From contig QPMI01000395.1 of assembly GCA_004431415.1 (NCBI GenBank), positions 1-64,000 of the forward strand: DNA of 64,000 nt, read 5' to 3'. Positions 30,946 to 39,362 of this stretch are shown here, piece after piece. The first letter of the stretch is position 1. Each line of letters opens with the position of its first letter. The translations under genes and the position numbers were made by a program. A model generated the notes under the pieces. That model was not told where the DNA came from. It saw only the letters and a program-made list of their open reading frames with translations, and searched no databases. The stretch is from Cyanophora paradoxa (taxonomy: Eukaryota > Glaucocystophyceae > Cyanophorales > Cyanophoraceae).

Positions 30946-31728
30946 TTACAATCCCCTCTTATATCGCATCAACTTATTCGTGTGAACAGCGCTCTTTATC
31001 TCTTTCGGCGCTTCCTCCTTCTCGGGTGGTTTTAATTCGTCTTCTTTCTTTTTGGGCTTTCTGTGAAACCGAGGAAACCCAAACTCTTTAACGAGTTCCG
31101 CTTTATCAACATAGTATTCCACCGAATAATTCGCAGAACTCCAAATGAGAAACTGATAGGAGTGAACGTATTCCTCAAACATCTTATAGAAAGCGTCTTT
31201 ATCCCGCATGATATTGTATTCTTCTTCAATGGCTTCCAGTTCTTTGCGATTGGCGGCACTAAGGAACATTGCATAATCCGAATTAACGCGAATGGTTGAA
31301 GAAACCTTACGCAGTTTCTGAGTTATGCAGATAATCGAAATTTTCGAATGTCTTCCACGGCTGTAAAGACTTCCAATAATTTTATCACGGGTTAGATCGA
31401 CTATCTCATTGTCTATAAGATCATCGAGAACGACACATAACTGGTTAACGGGTTCTCCTTTCTCAATTTTCTCTTGTCTTTCATCGAGAAGTTTAGCGAT
31501 GTAAGGCGCATCCCATTTACCGAGTTGCAATGTTGCTACTTTATCCCAGAAATGATTGAAACTCGTCCCACTTACAACGAGAACCACATCTATCTTTTTC
31601 GCATCATGTAGCTGTTTTAGCCAATACTTGACCGCTTCGCTTTTACCCGTCGCAGATTTTCCAATTGCTAAGACACGGAATGGTGGGTTTATCATCTCAC
31701 CAGCATTAAATTCGGGAACGTCAGACAT
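30946..31728 (-). CDS. A32-like genome-packaging ATPase of element B (260 residues)
   Basis: The start at 31728 (MSDVPEFNAGEMINPPFRVL) is chosen over a long upstream extension because it aligns with the element A start and the extension runs through the capsid gene in another frame. Walker A is GKSATGKS at 23-30 and Walker B is CVVLDD ending at D102/D103; ICITQKLRK follows. It is nearly identical to the element A copy at protein level but with many synonymous changes toward CpG. It powers DNA entry into the capsid. The leader has TTATTTTTATCTATCTTTATT. Confidence 0.93.
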   Translation of the reverse strand: MSDVPEFNAGEMINPPFRVLAIGKSATGKSEAVKYWLKQLHDAKKIDVVLVVSGTSFNHFWDKVATLQLGKWDAPYIAKLLDERQEKIEKGEPVNQLCVVLDDLIDNEIVDLTRDKIIGSLYSRGRHSKISIICITQKLRKVSSTIRVNSDYAMFLSAANRKELEAIEEEYNIMRDKDAFYKMFEEYVHSYQFLIWSSANYSVEYYVDKAELVKEFGFPRFHRKPKKKEDELKPPEKEEAPKEIKSAVHTNKLMRYKRGL

Positions 31729-31789
31729 GGCGTAGTAGATTCTTCTTAATAAAGATAGATAAAAATAACGAAATCTTACTGATAATGGT

Positions 31790-33190
31790 TTAGAGATTAA
31801 TGCGGCGAATTCCGTCCTTATCGACAATAATGAACGAATGCATGAGAGCGCGAACGTTAACAGTAATTGTGCGATCAGCAGGAAGATATAGAGTGAGGAA
31901 TGATGAAGACGAGTTCGTAAGGTCAACATATCCAGATTGGGCAATGTTGCGAATCGCCTTCTCACCATCAACACAGAATGGGAATCCAGTAAGGACGTAA
32001 CGGTTTGCTTCCTTGTCCATATTCGAGCATTTGAAGGCATCGGCGATGAGTTCCGCACCTTTGAGTAGCGGGATCGGCTCCGTCGAATAAAGACGCTGTC
32101 CGTTGATCTCACAAGTCATCGTGATATCCTTCGCATTCGCAAGCGTTTTAAGGACGCTGTGAGAACCATTCGAGGTATCGACACCATCAGCATCACGAAC
32201 AGAGACAAGAAGAGCATAAACGAGACCGGAGATTTGGCTAAGATTAATTCGGTTGGGTTGAGTGTTACCTTTTGCAGCAACAGCGATAGAATCGACGAAA
32301 CCGATGTCGAGAGCGGGAATAGCCATCCCTGTGGTCTTAACCTTCTCAATAACAGTTGCAAACAGTTCATCAGAAACGTTGATAGCATGCATGTAGAGAC
32401 GAGGTGCTTTAATGGAGATGTAATGGGTCATTGGTGGAACAGTTCCAGCAACTTCGAACCCAGTAATACCGCCAGTGGTGATGTTTTGACCAACATTAGC
32501 AAGTGTAACGCTCGTAGCATTTCCAAGTCCATCATCTGATGATTTATCAGCAGCAGTGCTTCCTACAACAGGAAGAGAGCGACCACCATAAGAAGTTTCA
32601 AGGTATCCCTTGTTAGCTTCCTTAAACCACACAGTGATGACGGCTTCACCCGAGAGAGCGCCAAGTGGTAGATAATGGTTCAACCACGGCACCGGAATTT
32701 CGACGAAGAAAGCGCCACCTTTACGGTTGGTTCCGTGAGCGGGGATACCATGAAGCATTCCCATTGAACGCTTCTTTTTCGCCAGTTGATCCTCAGAATA
32801 GTAGACCAGTGGGAAAATCGCCAGGAAATCAGACGGCACGTGGTAGGTATACGAGCCATACGAGAATTCAAGACGCTCTACAAGCGCACCGACGGGACGA
32901 GTGTAACCATTTCGCACCAGGTCGTCATCACCAGTAAAAGCAGTTAGTTCGGGAAGATCGAAAGCGAGTTCGATTTTACCGACAAAGTTGTAGCGGGGAA
33001 GTTTGAAAGAAACGCGTTGACCAACGTTGTTATCGTAGGTTGTCGATGGACTAACGGTTACCAGAACGGGTTTCGTCTTCGATTCAAGACCAAGCATAAG
33101 CGAGTTATCGAGGAAGAACGCTTTGGCTTCCTCGGGCGTTGTAAGCGCCTCTTTCAGAGAAAGACGTTGAAGGGTCGAGGTAACATCCAT
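31790..33190 (-). CDS. Double jelly-roll major capsid protein of element B (466 residues)
   Basis: The N-terminus MDVTSTLQRLSLKEALTTPE is followed by a first jelly-roll rich in strands (RVSFKLPRYNFVGKIELAFD), a loop with HGIPAHGTNRKGGAFF, then VEIPVPWLNHYLPLGALSGE, the block that most resembles capsid proteins of polinton-like viruses and NCLDV. A second jelly-roll follows (APRLYMHAINVSDELFATVI). About 466 residues is in the family range. It is intact and about 80% identical by eye to the broken element A gene. It lies between the ATPase and penton-like gene. Confidence 0.9.
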   Translation of the reverse strand: MDVTSTLQRLSLKEALTTPEEAKAFFLDNSLMLGLESKTKPVLVTVSPSTTYDNNVGQRVSFKLPRYNFVGKIELAFDLPELTAFTGDDDLVRNGYTRPVGALVERLEFSYGSYTYHVPSDFLAIFPLVYYSEDQLAKKKRSMGMLHGIPAHGTNRKGGAFFVEIPVPWLNHYLPLGALSGEAVITVWFKEANKGYLETSYGGRSLPVVGSTAADKSSDDGLGNATSVTLANVGQNITTGGITGFEVAGTVPPMTHYISIKAPRLYMHAINVSDELFATVIEKVKTTGMAIPALDIGFVDSIAVAAKGNTQPNRINLSQISGLVYALLVSVRDADGVDTSNGSHSVLKTLANAKDITMTCEINGQRLYSTEPIPLLKGAELIADAFKCSNMDKEANRYVLTGFPFCVDGEKAIRNIAQSGYVDLTNSSSSFLTLYLPADRTITVNVRALMHSFIIVDKDGIRRINL

Positions 33191-33244
33191 TCTGTTTTGC
33201 TTTTACTATACAAAAATATAAAAATTCTGTGAATGATCCTTAAT

Positions 33245-34249
33245 TTACGCGAATCCGGCAATATTTGGATAGAAGGGGTGGGTCTCTCTCATTCTCATTT
33301 TGAAATACTCATAAATTGGGTCACCGGCGGGTTCATCACCATAACGGATCTCGAATGTCAGATGCACAGGTTGACCTTCGAAATCGATTAATTCATTTTG
33401 ACCATTCACTACATCTACCGATAGTTGCGATAGTGATAGTTTCTTATTATAGTATTTATACAGCGGATTTGCTTCCGTCGAATTGTAAACAACGTGTTCC
33501 GCAAAGTCTTTATCTTGAACCGTGAGTTTATGGAAGTATCCAGTAAGGAGACCATCGGCACATTGGACGAGGTCACCAAGTTCTTTTACTCTCACGAAAA
33601 AGACGTTATCTTTACAGGTCTCTGTGGGGAATGTTGAGATAATACCGTTTACATTTGCACCTGTAAAAACGGAACTTGTATCTGTTCCATAGACTTGTGA
33701 TTTAATAAACTTGTTTCCCCAGCGTCCAGCATCCAGACCCAAGATTCGAGCGTGTCGTAGCGCTTTCTCGATTGCGGAAACAGAAGGATCTTTTGCATAT
33801 GAGAAGCAAATATAGAATTCCACAGGAGCATAAAAGATAACTCTTTTTGCGGTTACATCCCAACCACAGCGAATTGCAGAAGGAGGCGAGAGATTCTCAA
33901 AACGGTTATTGATTCGGGCAACGAGTTGCTGATGAGTATTGATTGGGGTTTTTAGACCTGCACCAGGTCTAATAGAACGCCAACTATCATATAGAATCTC
34001 AGGAGCATTTGCACCGGTGGATGTGGACTTTTGGCTGAAATTGATAATAAAGGCATCCTCTATTGTTGCATCCCCAGGTTCTGTTTCACCGCTAATGAGT
34101 GGGATGGAGTTATAGAATTCAGCGGAGACGAGGCGAACCGCTCTTACATTCTCATACGTCTTTGGAAGATCCGCAACAAATCGTGATGTTGGAGCATCCA
34201 GATTAGGTATTGTTTTGAAGGAAGACACTTCAACGTATTCCACAGGCAT
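33245..34249 (-). CDS. Penton-like minor capsid protein 1 of element B (334 residues)
   Basis: It begins MPVEYVEVSSFKTIPNLDAP and includes NVRAVRLVSAEFYNSIP, LGDLVQCADGLLTGYFHKL and HLTFEIRYGDEPAGDPIYEY near the end. It is intact and matches 10208-11216 of element A throughout. The block with SAEFYNSIP resembles YAEIPNSIYNS in the divergent neighbour. Its size and place beside the major capsid gene fit the minor capsid (penton) protein of polinton-like viruses; which of the two neighbours forms the vertex cannot be told. Confidence 0.7.
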   Translation of the reverse strand: MPVEYVEVSSFKTIPNLDAPTSRFVADLPKTYENVRAVRLVSAEFYNSIPLISGETEPGDATIEDAFIINFSQKSTSTGANAPEILYDSWRSIRPGAGLKTPINTHQQLVARINNRFENLSPPSAIRCGWDVTAKRVIFYAPVEFYICFSYAKDPSVSAIEKALRHARILGLDAGRWGNKFIKSQVYGTDTSSVFTGANVNGIISTFPTETCKDNVFFVRVKELGDLVQCADGLLTGYFHKLTVQDKDFAEHVVYNSTEANPLYKYYNKKLSLSQLSVDVVNGQNELIDFEGQPVHLTFEIRYGDEPAGDPIYEYFKMRMRETHPFYPNIAGFA

Positions 34250-34277
34250 CTTCTTTTATCTATAACCATATAATAAA
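34250..34277. promoter_or_regulatory. Bidirectional late promoter of element B
   Basis: Twenty-eight bases hold TCTTTTATCTATAACCATAT plus an AT tail between the two divergent ATG codons. The block TTTTATCTATA is shared with the same gap in element A (11217-11245), though the flanking coding sequences have diverged. Confidence 0.6.
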
Positions 34278-35189
34278 ATGATTCGGCTTGTCAATGTCGA
34301 TAGTAGAGATCGATTAGATGGACAGAAAGAAAATGCTTACAAGGTCTCACTTACCACACCAATAACCAGACCGCGACAGTGTCGTATCTTATATGCAGAG
34401 ATTCCCAACAGCATTTATAATTCGATTGGAACCGATTATATTATAGTTCGTTATAACATTGGTGGTTTCATCCTTAATCAGCAAGTATTCCCATTACCAA
34501 GTGGTTACATAAACCAAGGACACTTTGGAGTTACTCAACCATATAATTACGGTTTAAACTTTGCGGTTACTGAAAACATATTATTTAAGATCTACTACAA
34601 TCCAACGACATACAAGTTAGAGTTTTACAGTAACTATCAATTTGAACTCATCGCAGGAAACAATAGAATCGCAAAATTATTGGGTCTGAGTTCCACGGTA
34701 TTATTAGGTAGTGTAGCGCAGGTAATCGAAAACAATCGGTCTTTATATGCTCCCGAAAATATCTTATTTTATGCAGGGACTCCGATAACACCAGATCACC
34801 CACAATGGGGAATAACATTTGAAGGAGCAGAATTAGTAACGGCACCAATTGCGTTTAAAGCAGTTAGTCCAAAGATGGCGGATATGAACGCTGAGCAATA
34901 CTTGTATATGCACATCAAAGAACTCTCTTCTTTTGCATCCAACCACAATATAGTCCCGAAATCGCAACCGCAGAATCAAGGCGCGATCTTGCGATTACAA
35001 TTGAGTCAGGACATCGGGAAGTATGTTTACCATAGCGGAGAGCATGGTGAATACATAAAAATAACAGACAAAAACCTTGTTATTCGTGAATTAACAGTTG
35101 AATTTCGTGATTATTTTGGTGATCTTGTAGATATGAATGGTATCGATAATTCGTTTCAGTTGGAGTTTGTAGCTATTGGAAACGATTAG
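34278..35189 (+). CDS. Penton-like minor capsid protein 2 of element B (303 residues)
   Basis: It begins MIRLVNVDSRDRLDGQKENA and keeps AEIPNSIYNSIGTDY, VFPLPSGYINQGHFGVTQPY and ILRLQLSQDIGKYVYHSGEH from the element A protein (11246-12178). The NxDSRDR start is a recurrent mark of minor capsid proteins of this virus group. It is intact and its 3' end overlaps the next, convergent gene by 17 bases. Confidence 0.75.
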   Translation: MIRLVNVDSRDRLDGQKENAYKVSLTTPITRPRQCRILYAEIPNSIYNSIGTDYIIVRYNIGGFILNQQVFPLPSGYINQGHFGVTQPYNYGLNFAVTENILFKIYYNPTTYKLEFYSNYQFELIAGNNRIAKLLGLSSTVLLGSVAQVIENNRSLYAPENILFYAGTPITPDHPQWGITFEGAELVTAPIAFKAVSPKMADMNAEQYLYMHIKELSSFASNHNIVPKSQPQNQGAILRLQLSQDIGKYVYHSGEHGEYIKITDKNLVIRELTVEFRDYFGDLVDMNGIDNSFQLEFVAIGND

Positions 35190-35790
35190 CTATTGGGATA
35201 TATGGTTTGAAGATATCAGCGACAACACCATTCTGATCCTCTGTATACCATCTGTTGTTTTCGCGAACCCAACGAGCGCCATTTTGTTTAAGGTATTTAC
35301 GTAGAGTCGCTCGGTTCACAATCTTCCATCCATGCTCTTCAAACTTAGCATGATAAGCACGAAGATCTCTTGGAATGTGGAAATAGTAACGTTCACGATG
35401 TTCTTCTTGTCCATAGCATATCCCAATTGCATTAATTACGTCATCGTGAGTCTTTGTAGTGTTGAAAAGAAGATCATGAAAATTAACAACAACGATGAAA
35501 TCAAGTTCAGCATTACGCACTTCATTAAGATGGCTAAACTTACCATGATCATTATAATTCACATGATTATAGAAGAACCGATCATCGCGAGTTCTCGCAC
35601 AAATCCGATCCGAATTTCTCCGAAAATAACCAAAACAAACCATTTGATCCATTCCAGGATAAGAGTATGTTCCAATCTTTCGATGCAAAACCTCAATAGT
35701 TTCAGCAAGATCAAGAATATCCTTCACACCAAATCGCATTTCAGCAATCGGAACCGAGAAGATCGGCTCACCTTCGAAGAGATACGCCAT
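35173..35790 (-). CDS. Unrecognised 205-residue protein, element B only
   Basis: It begins MAYLFEGEPIFSVPIAEMRF. Segments worth noting are RICARTRDDRFFYNHVNYND, a hydrophobic strand LDFIVVVNFHDLLF and a basic, aromatic C-terminus (GWKIVNRATLRKYLKQNGAR, then WVRENNRWYTED). The end could be a small DNA-binding winged helix, but I cannot name the family. It occupies the slot that the lipase, fibre and decarboxylase genes fill in element A. An early-type promoter motif stands 60 bases upstream, which groups it with replication and regulatory genes rather than capsid genes. Confidence 0.7.
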   Translation of the reverse strand: MAYLFEGEPIFSVPIAEMRFGVKDILDLAETIEVLHRKIGTYSYPGMDQMVCFGYFRRNSDRICARTRDDRFFYNHVNYNDHGKFSHLNEVRNAELDFIVVVNFHDLLFNTTKTHDDVINAIGICYGQEEHRERYYFHIPRDLRAYHAKFEEHGWKIVNRATLRKYLKQNGARWVRENNRWYTEDQNGVVADIFKPYIPIANRFQ

Positions 35791-35849
35791 GACACTGAAT
35801 TACGTCTGAGAAAATCTTTTACCCGGTTTACTCTATACTGTCGCTTCTT

Positions 35850-35869
35850 CCTTAAATCATTTTGGGTTG
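35850..35869 (-). promoter_or_regulatory. Early-type promoter motif upstream of the 205-residue gene
   Basis: On the minus strand it reads GCAACCCAAAATGATTTAAG followed by GAAG. A second partial copy (CTTTCAAAAAATGATG) lies just upstream, near 35878-35892. The spacing to the start codon matches that at 6561-6579. Confidence 0.55.
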
Positions 35870-36045
35870 CCCACGAGCATCATTTTTTGAAAGTAAGACC
35901 TCCGTAATATCTAAATTGATAGATGAGAGAATAACAGAGATCTTTTCAGGGTTGGAGAAAGCGGAGAAGCAGATAGCAGCGCGATTTCCGAGTTAATCAC
36001 ACTGAGATTTTGAAGAAATATAACATGTCTTATTGAATATCGTCA

Positions 36046-36139
36046 GGTGTAACAGGTGTAACAGGTAAATCCCAAACTTCGCTCCTAGGGAGGCCAAAAA
36101 CCCAAAACTTTGGGATTTACCTGTTACACCTGTTACACC
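36046..36139. repeat. Element-B hairpin, copy 2 (inverted relative to copy 1)
   Basis: Arms of 31 bases (36046-36076, 36109-36139) with the units GGTGTAAC and TAAATCCCAAA. The loop contains CTTCGCTCCTAGGGAGG, the reverse complement of the loop block at 26.83 kb. So copies 1 and 2 form a pair of inverted repeats around the helicase-to-capsid gene block of element B. Confidence 0.8.
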
Positions 36140-36212
36140 TTGGGATTCACCTGTTACATCTATCAAACAAAGCATTAATATATTCGATTCCTTACATTGA
36201 TTATAGTGTCAT

Positions 36213-36299
36213 GTAACAGGTGTAACAGGTGTTTCCCAAACTTTCCTCATAGGAGATGAAAAATCCAAAACTTTGGGATTTACCTGTTACACCCGTTAC
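36213..36299. repeat. Element-B hairpin, copy 3
   Basis: A diverged copy: arms 36213-36240 and 36272-36299 with GTAACAGGTGTAACAGGTG and CCCAAA. The loop has TCCTCATAGGAGATGA. Single arms (TTGGGATTCACCTGTTACA) also follow copies 2 and 3. Confidence 0.7.
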
Positions 36300-36330
36300 A
36301 CCTTGGGATTCACCTGTTACACATTGATTA

Positions 36331-37115
36331 TCGACTGTTTAATTGGACATGTTACACTTGAAACACAATTTTGATACAGTAAAAAACAGAATCCAATCTT
36401 ATCAATTGTTTAATTGGACATAATGCAACTCTGGGGTCATTTTTGATACAGTAAAAATCTCAACCGAATCTCATCGATTGTTTAATTGGACATAATGCAG
36501 TAACCATCTCTTCCAACAAAATACGCCGCAATCTCATCAATTGTTTAATTGGACATAATGCAGTAACCATCTCTTCCAACAAAATACGCCGCAATCTCAT
36601 CGATTGTTTAATTGGACATAATGCAGTAACCATCTCTTCCAACAAAATACGCCGCAATCTCATCGATTGTTTAATTGGACATAAGGCAGTAACCATCTAA
36701 TCCAACAAAATACGCCGCAATCTCAACGATTGTTTAATTGGACATAATGCAGTAACGAGTGAATTATTTTCATCCGATATTTCATCGATTGTTTAATTGG
36801 ACATAATGCAGTAACGAGTGAATTATTTTCATCCGATATCTCATCGATTGTTTAATTGGACATAATGCAGTAACAAGTGAATTATTTTCAACCGATATAT
36901 CATCGATTGTTTAATTGGACATAATGCAGTAACCATCTCTTCCAACAAAATACGCTGCAATCTCATCGATTGTTCAATTGGACATAATGCAGTAACGAGT
37001 GAATTATTTTCAACCGATATATCATCGATTGTTTAATTGGACATAATGCAGTAACGAGTGAATTATTTTCAACCGATATTTCATCGATTGTTCAATTGGA
37101 CATAATGCAACTCTG
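36331..37115. repeat. Composite tandem array with a constant core and alternating cassettes
   Basis: A core of about 34 bases (ATCGATTGTTTAATTGGACA then TAATGCAGTAAC) repeats about 12 times. Between cores stand one of two cassettes: X (CATCTCTTCCAACAAAATAC..., 63-base period) or Y (GAGTGAATTATTTTCAACCG..., 59-base period). The order is X X X X' Y Y Y X Y Y, with longer Z units at the left end and CAACTCTG at both borders. An open frame of 78 codons inside it is only a by-product of the 63-base period. Confidence 0.85.
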
Positions 37116-37139
37116 TGTGAATTTTTGCGATTTCCGATA

Positions 37140-37400
37140 GAATGGGCGGTGGACTACTTCAATCGTGATTATATCAATCGTGATTATATCATAAATTTAT
37201 GTTCCTTCAATCGAGATTATATCAAATTTGCATAAAATACATATTAATCGCGTTTATATCAATAAATTAATCGATATTATATCAATTGTTTAATCGAGAT
37301 TATTGAAATTTAATATAAAAATACATATTTATCGATTAATTTATACATATTTATTAACATGAAAATACATATTTATCGATTAATTATACAAATTTATTTA
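37140..37400. repeat. AT-rich iterons at the right end of element B
   Basis: Repeats of AATCGNGATTATATCA occur at about 37155, 37170, 37197, 37233, 37251 and 37278, followed by ATTTATCGATTAATT copies. They correspond in position and type to the element A iterons at 23640-23914. Confidence 0.6.
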
Positions 37401-37405
37401 AGAAA

Positions 37406-37492
37406 AACACATAAAGAAATACAAATTTAAATCCAGGAGCGAAGCGCGAAGCGCGTAGCGGAGGGATTTAAATTTGTATTTCTTTATGTGTT
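37406..37492. repeat. Perfect 29-bp palindrome at the element B/host junction
   Basis: Arms 37406-37434 and 37464-37492 (AACACATAAAGAAATACAAA inward) are exact reverse complements. The 29-base loop is GC-rich with GCGAAGCGC units. The stop codon of the truncated host reading frame lies inside the right arm. It marks the right end of element B. Confidence 0.85.
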
Positions 37493-37766
37493 GGGTTGCA
37501 GCCATGTCACGCAAAATCCAACGAAAGCAATAGCTAGGATTACGAATGGCTGCATCGATTGTTGGAAAACTTGTAAATCAGATTTGTTGATGAGAAAGTT
37601 GCTCACCAAGTACTTGAGTCCTCTTCCAGCACGTCCCCATCGGTTGGAAAACGAATGCTTCCACTCCCCAATGACATTCCGGCGAAGTTTTGCAGCCTTG
37701 CCATCGGACAACCTGTCATCCGAAATGAATTCAACGTTGAACTCTTATATATAAAATTATAATTCA
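37484..37766 (-). pseudogene. Host membrane-protein family, copy 3, cut by element B
   Basis: The frame reads NVEFISDDRLSDGKAAKLRR, then a linker and a transmembrane segment (MQPFVILAIAFVGFCVTWL), and runs into the palindrome arm, which supplies the stop. The start aligns with copy 2 (EDEFSSDDVQSKKVAAKSDR), both followed by a Trp-Gly and a hydrophobic segment. The rest of the gene should lie left of element B, or beyond element A. No upstream start is clear; an intron acceptor may lie near 37766. Confidence 0.55.
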
Positions 37767-37787
37767 AAATATTGATGCGACAGTCGC

Positions 37788-38985
37788 TCACCGAAACATC
37801 AAAGCTCGCGTTGCGAAAAACGCAATTGAGATCATAACAGTCGCAAGGCTTTTCCAGAGTGCTTTCCGATCGATCTGGGTAAGACTTGCTGTGCAGGTCG
37901 CCTTGAAGATTTCGTCGAGCAGAGTTTTGAATGTAACGCGATTGATGTACTTGTCAATGTCGAGTGTGCAGCTGGAGGTGCTACTCTGATCTCCCTCGGT
38001 AGGCTTCGCAGCACTTTCCGAAATCGCAGTCCACTTGCAAGTGCACTTTTTTTGAGGATCACCTTTCGGAGAACGAATGAGGGCTACAATAGTTGAATCA
38101 ATTGAAATATTAATGTCAAGCGGTAATCGCACCATCTTGTTTGTTGGAAGTTTTATCGCGAACTTTGTAATGTTTATTGCGGATGATTCGGTAGTTGGGA
38201 TGTCCACTGTCCGGAAGGAGATAAAGACGAATTCCCATGTCGTTCAGTTCTTTCTCGACCTCCTTGCTGACTTCCTCCGAGTGCACCAGAAGATCGGCAA
38301 TTTCCATCTTGTAATGCTGATGCACCAAAATTTTGGCATTGATGAACTGCTCCTGATCCGAGGTTTGTGTGGACGACTTCGAAGGCTGACATAATTTGAT
38401 TGATGAATGTGTGTAGTACACTGCACATTGCAGAATAACGAGTGCGGCATGATCGAAAAACTGCTTGGCGGGCCGGGCTCCGAGATTAATTCCCATCGAC
38501 CAAGTATGCGCATGCGTCCGGAAGTTTCACGCAAACGAACCGTTAGGAAAAGCAGAGTTTGTGATGCGTCAATAAACCTTTCTTCTTCGTCGGTGGATTC
38601 GAAGCCGTTGCCGGACATTGACTGCAAGGCAAATTTCATGATCAGGCGGCATCAACCGCATCAACGGGACTGCAGCTGCCACACACCCACTCATTAGGAG
38701 TTGGCTTGCTCGTGAAATCGAATGCGGCATCGATGAGCAAGTAGAGAGTAGTTGCCAAAAGAGCAAACAAAAAGCCTGGAAGGCCCCACTTGCGCCACCA
38801 TGATTTTTCGGTGAGGACGTCAAGGTACCGGTCTGACTTTGCTGCGACTTTCTTGCTTTGGACATCATCCGACGAAAACTCGTCTTCGAAGATGCTTCGG
38901 AAACCAAGATATACGATGGCTACCACAATAAAGATAAGGCTGGGCTTCACCGCTGCGAACAGTATCGATATCAAAGCATTATAAT
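37788..38985 (-). pseudogene. Host membrane-protein family, copy 2, with frame changes or introns
   Basis: Reading from 38985: a hydrophobic segment (PSLIFIVVAIVYLGF), EDEFSSDDVQSKKVAAKSDR, a second segment (GFLFALLATTLYLLIDAAF) and a Cys pair (CGSCS). After a frame change come GRMRILGRWEL, GARPAKQFFDHAALVILQCA and a conserved-looking EIADLLVHSEEVSKEVEKEL. A third frame gives YINRVTFKTLLDEIFKATCT and a last transmembrane segment before the stop at 37788. Three frames on one strand with few stops suggest a single protein of roughly 390 residues with indels or short introns. I do not recognise the family; it looks like an algal multi-pass or single-pass surface protein. Confidence 0.5.
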
Positions 38986-38989
38986 TAGT

Positions 38990-39290
38990 CGATTCTGCAA
39001 TTGCAGCAGCTGCAGATTAAAAGTACTTTGCTGAGCGCGCGCGCAGACGATAGCGCAGCTCAGTTCCATGGCCAGTGCTATAGCTAGCACTATGAAAAAA
39101 GTTAATGATCCAGTGATTGCACCTGACGTGTTGATGAGCGTTAAGCTAGCGAAGCAGCTGCTCTTCAGGATCTCGTCAAGGAGCTCGACCCAGAAGCGCC
39201 CCATGAGATATCTGTCGACGTTGAAGTACAGTACAGCCGCCCAAGCACGCTTGTGATCCTCATCATAAATATCGTAGTCATCATCATGAT
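38990..39290 (-). CDS. Host membrane-protein family, copy 1, C-terminal part
   Basis: The frame gives DEDHKRAWAAVLYFNVDRYL, then FWVELLDEILKSSCFASLTL and a transmembrane segment (TFFIVLAIALAMELSCAIV). The LLDEI(L/F)K..C.ASLT.I block is repeated in copy 2 (LLDEIFKATCTASLTQI), which shows a tandem duplication. Upstream of 39290 the sequence turns into Met-rich low-complexity codons (ATCATGAT), so the start is not visible. Function unknown. Confidence 0.5.
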
Positions 39291-39362
39291 CATCGGCACG
39301 CTCCCCTTCGGCGCGCTCCTCATAGGGGCGCTTCTCATCACGATCAACTGCGCGAGAATCAT

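Noticed and set aside
31729-32112. Long N-terminal extension of the element B ATPase
   Set aside because: It runs antisense-like through the 3' part of the capsid gene in another frame; the orthologue in A starts at the position matching 31728.
35332-35907. A 191-codon plus-strand frame
   Set aside because: It lies antisense to the better supported minus-strand gene that has a promoter motif and a compact overlap with its neighbour.
36460-36696. A 78-codon open frame with perfectly repeated 21-residue units
   Set aside because: It arises only because the 63-base repeat period is divisible by three; no start context and the repeats continue outside it.
36331-37115. CRISPR array
   Set aside because: The spacer-like parts are only two sequences used repeatedly, the core is not a typical CRISPR repeat, there are no cas genes, and the setting is eukaryotic/viral.
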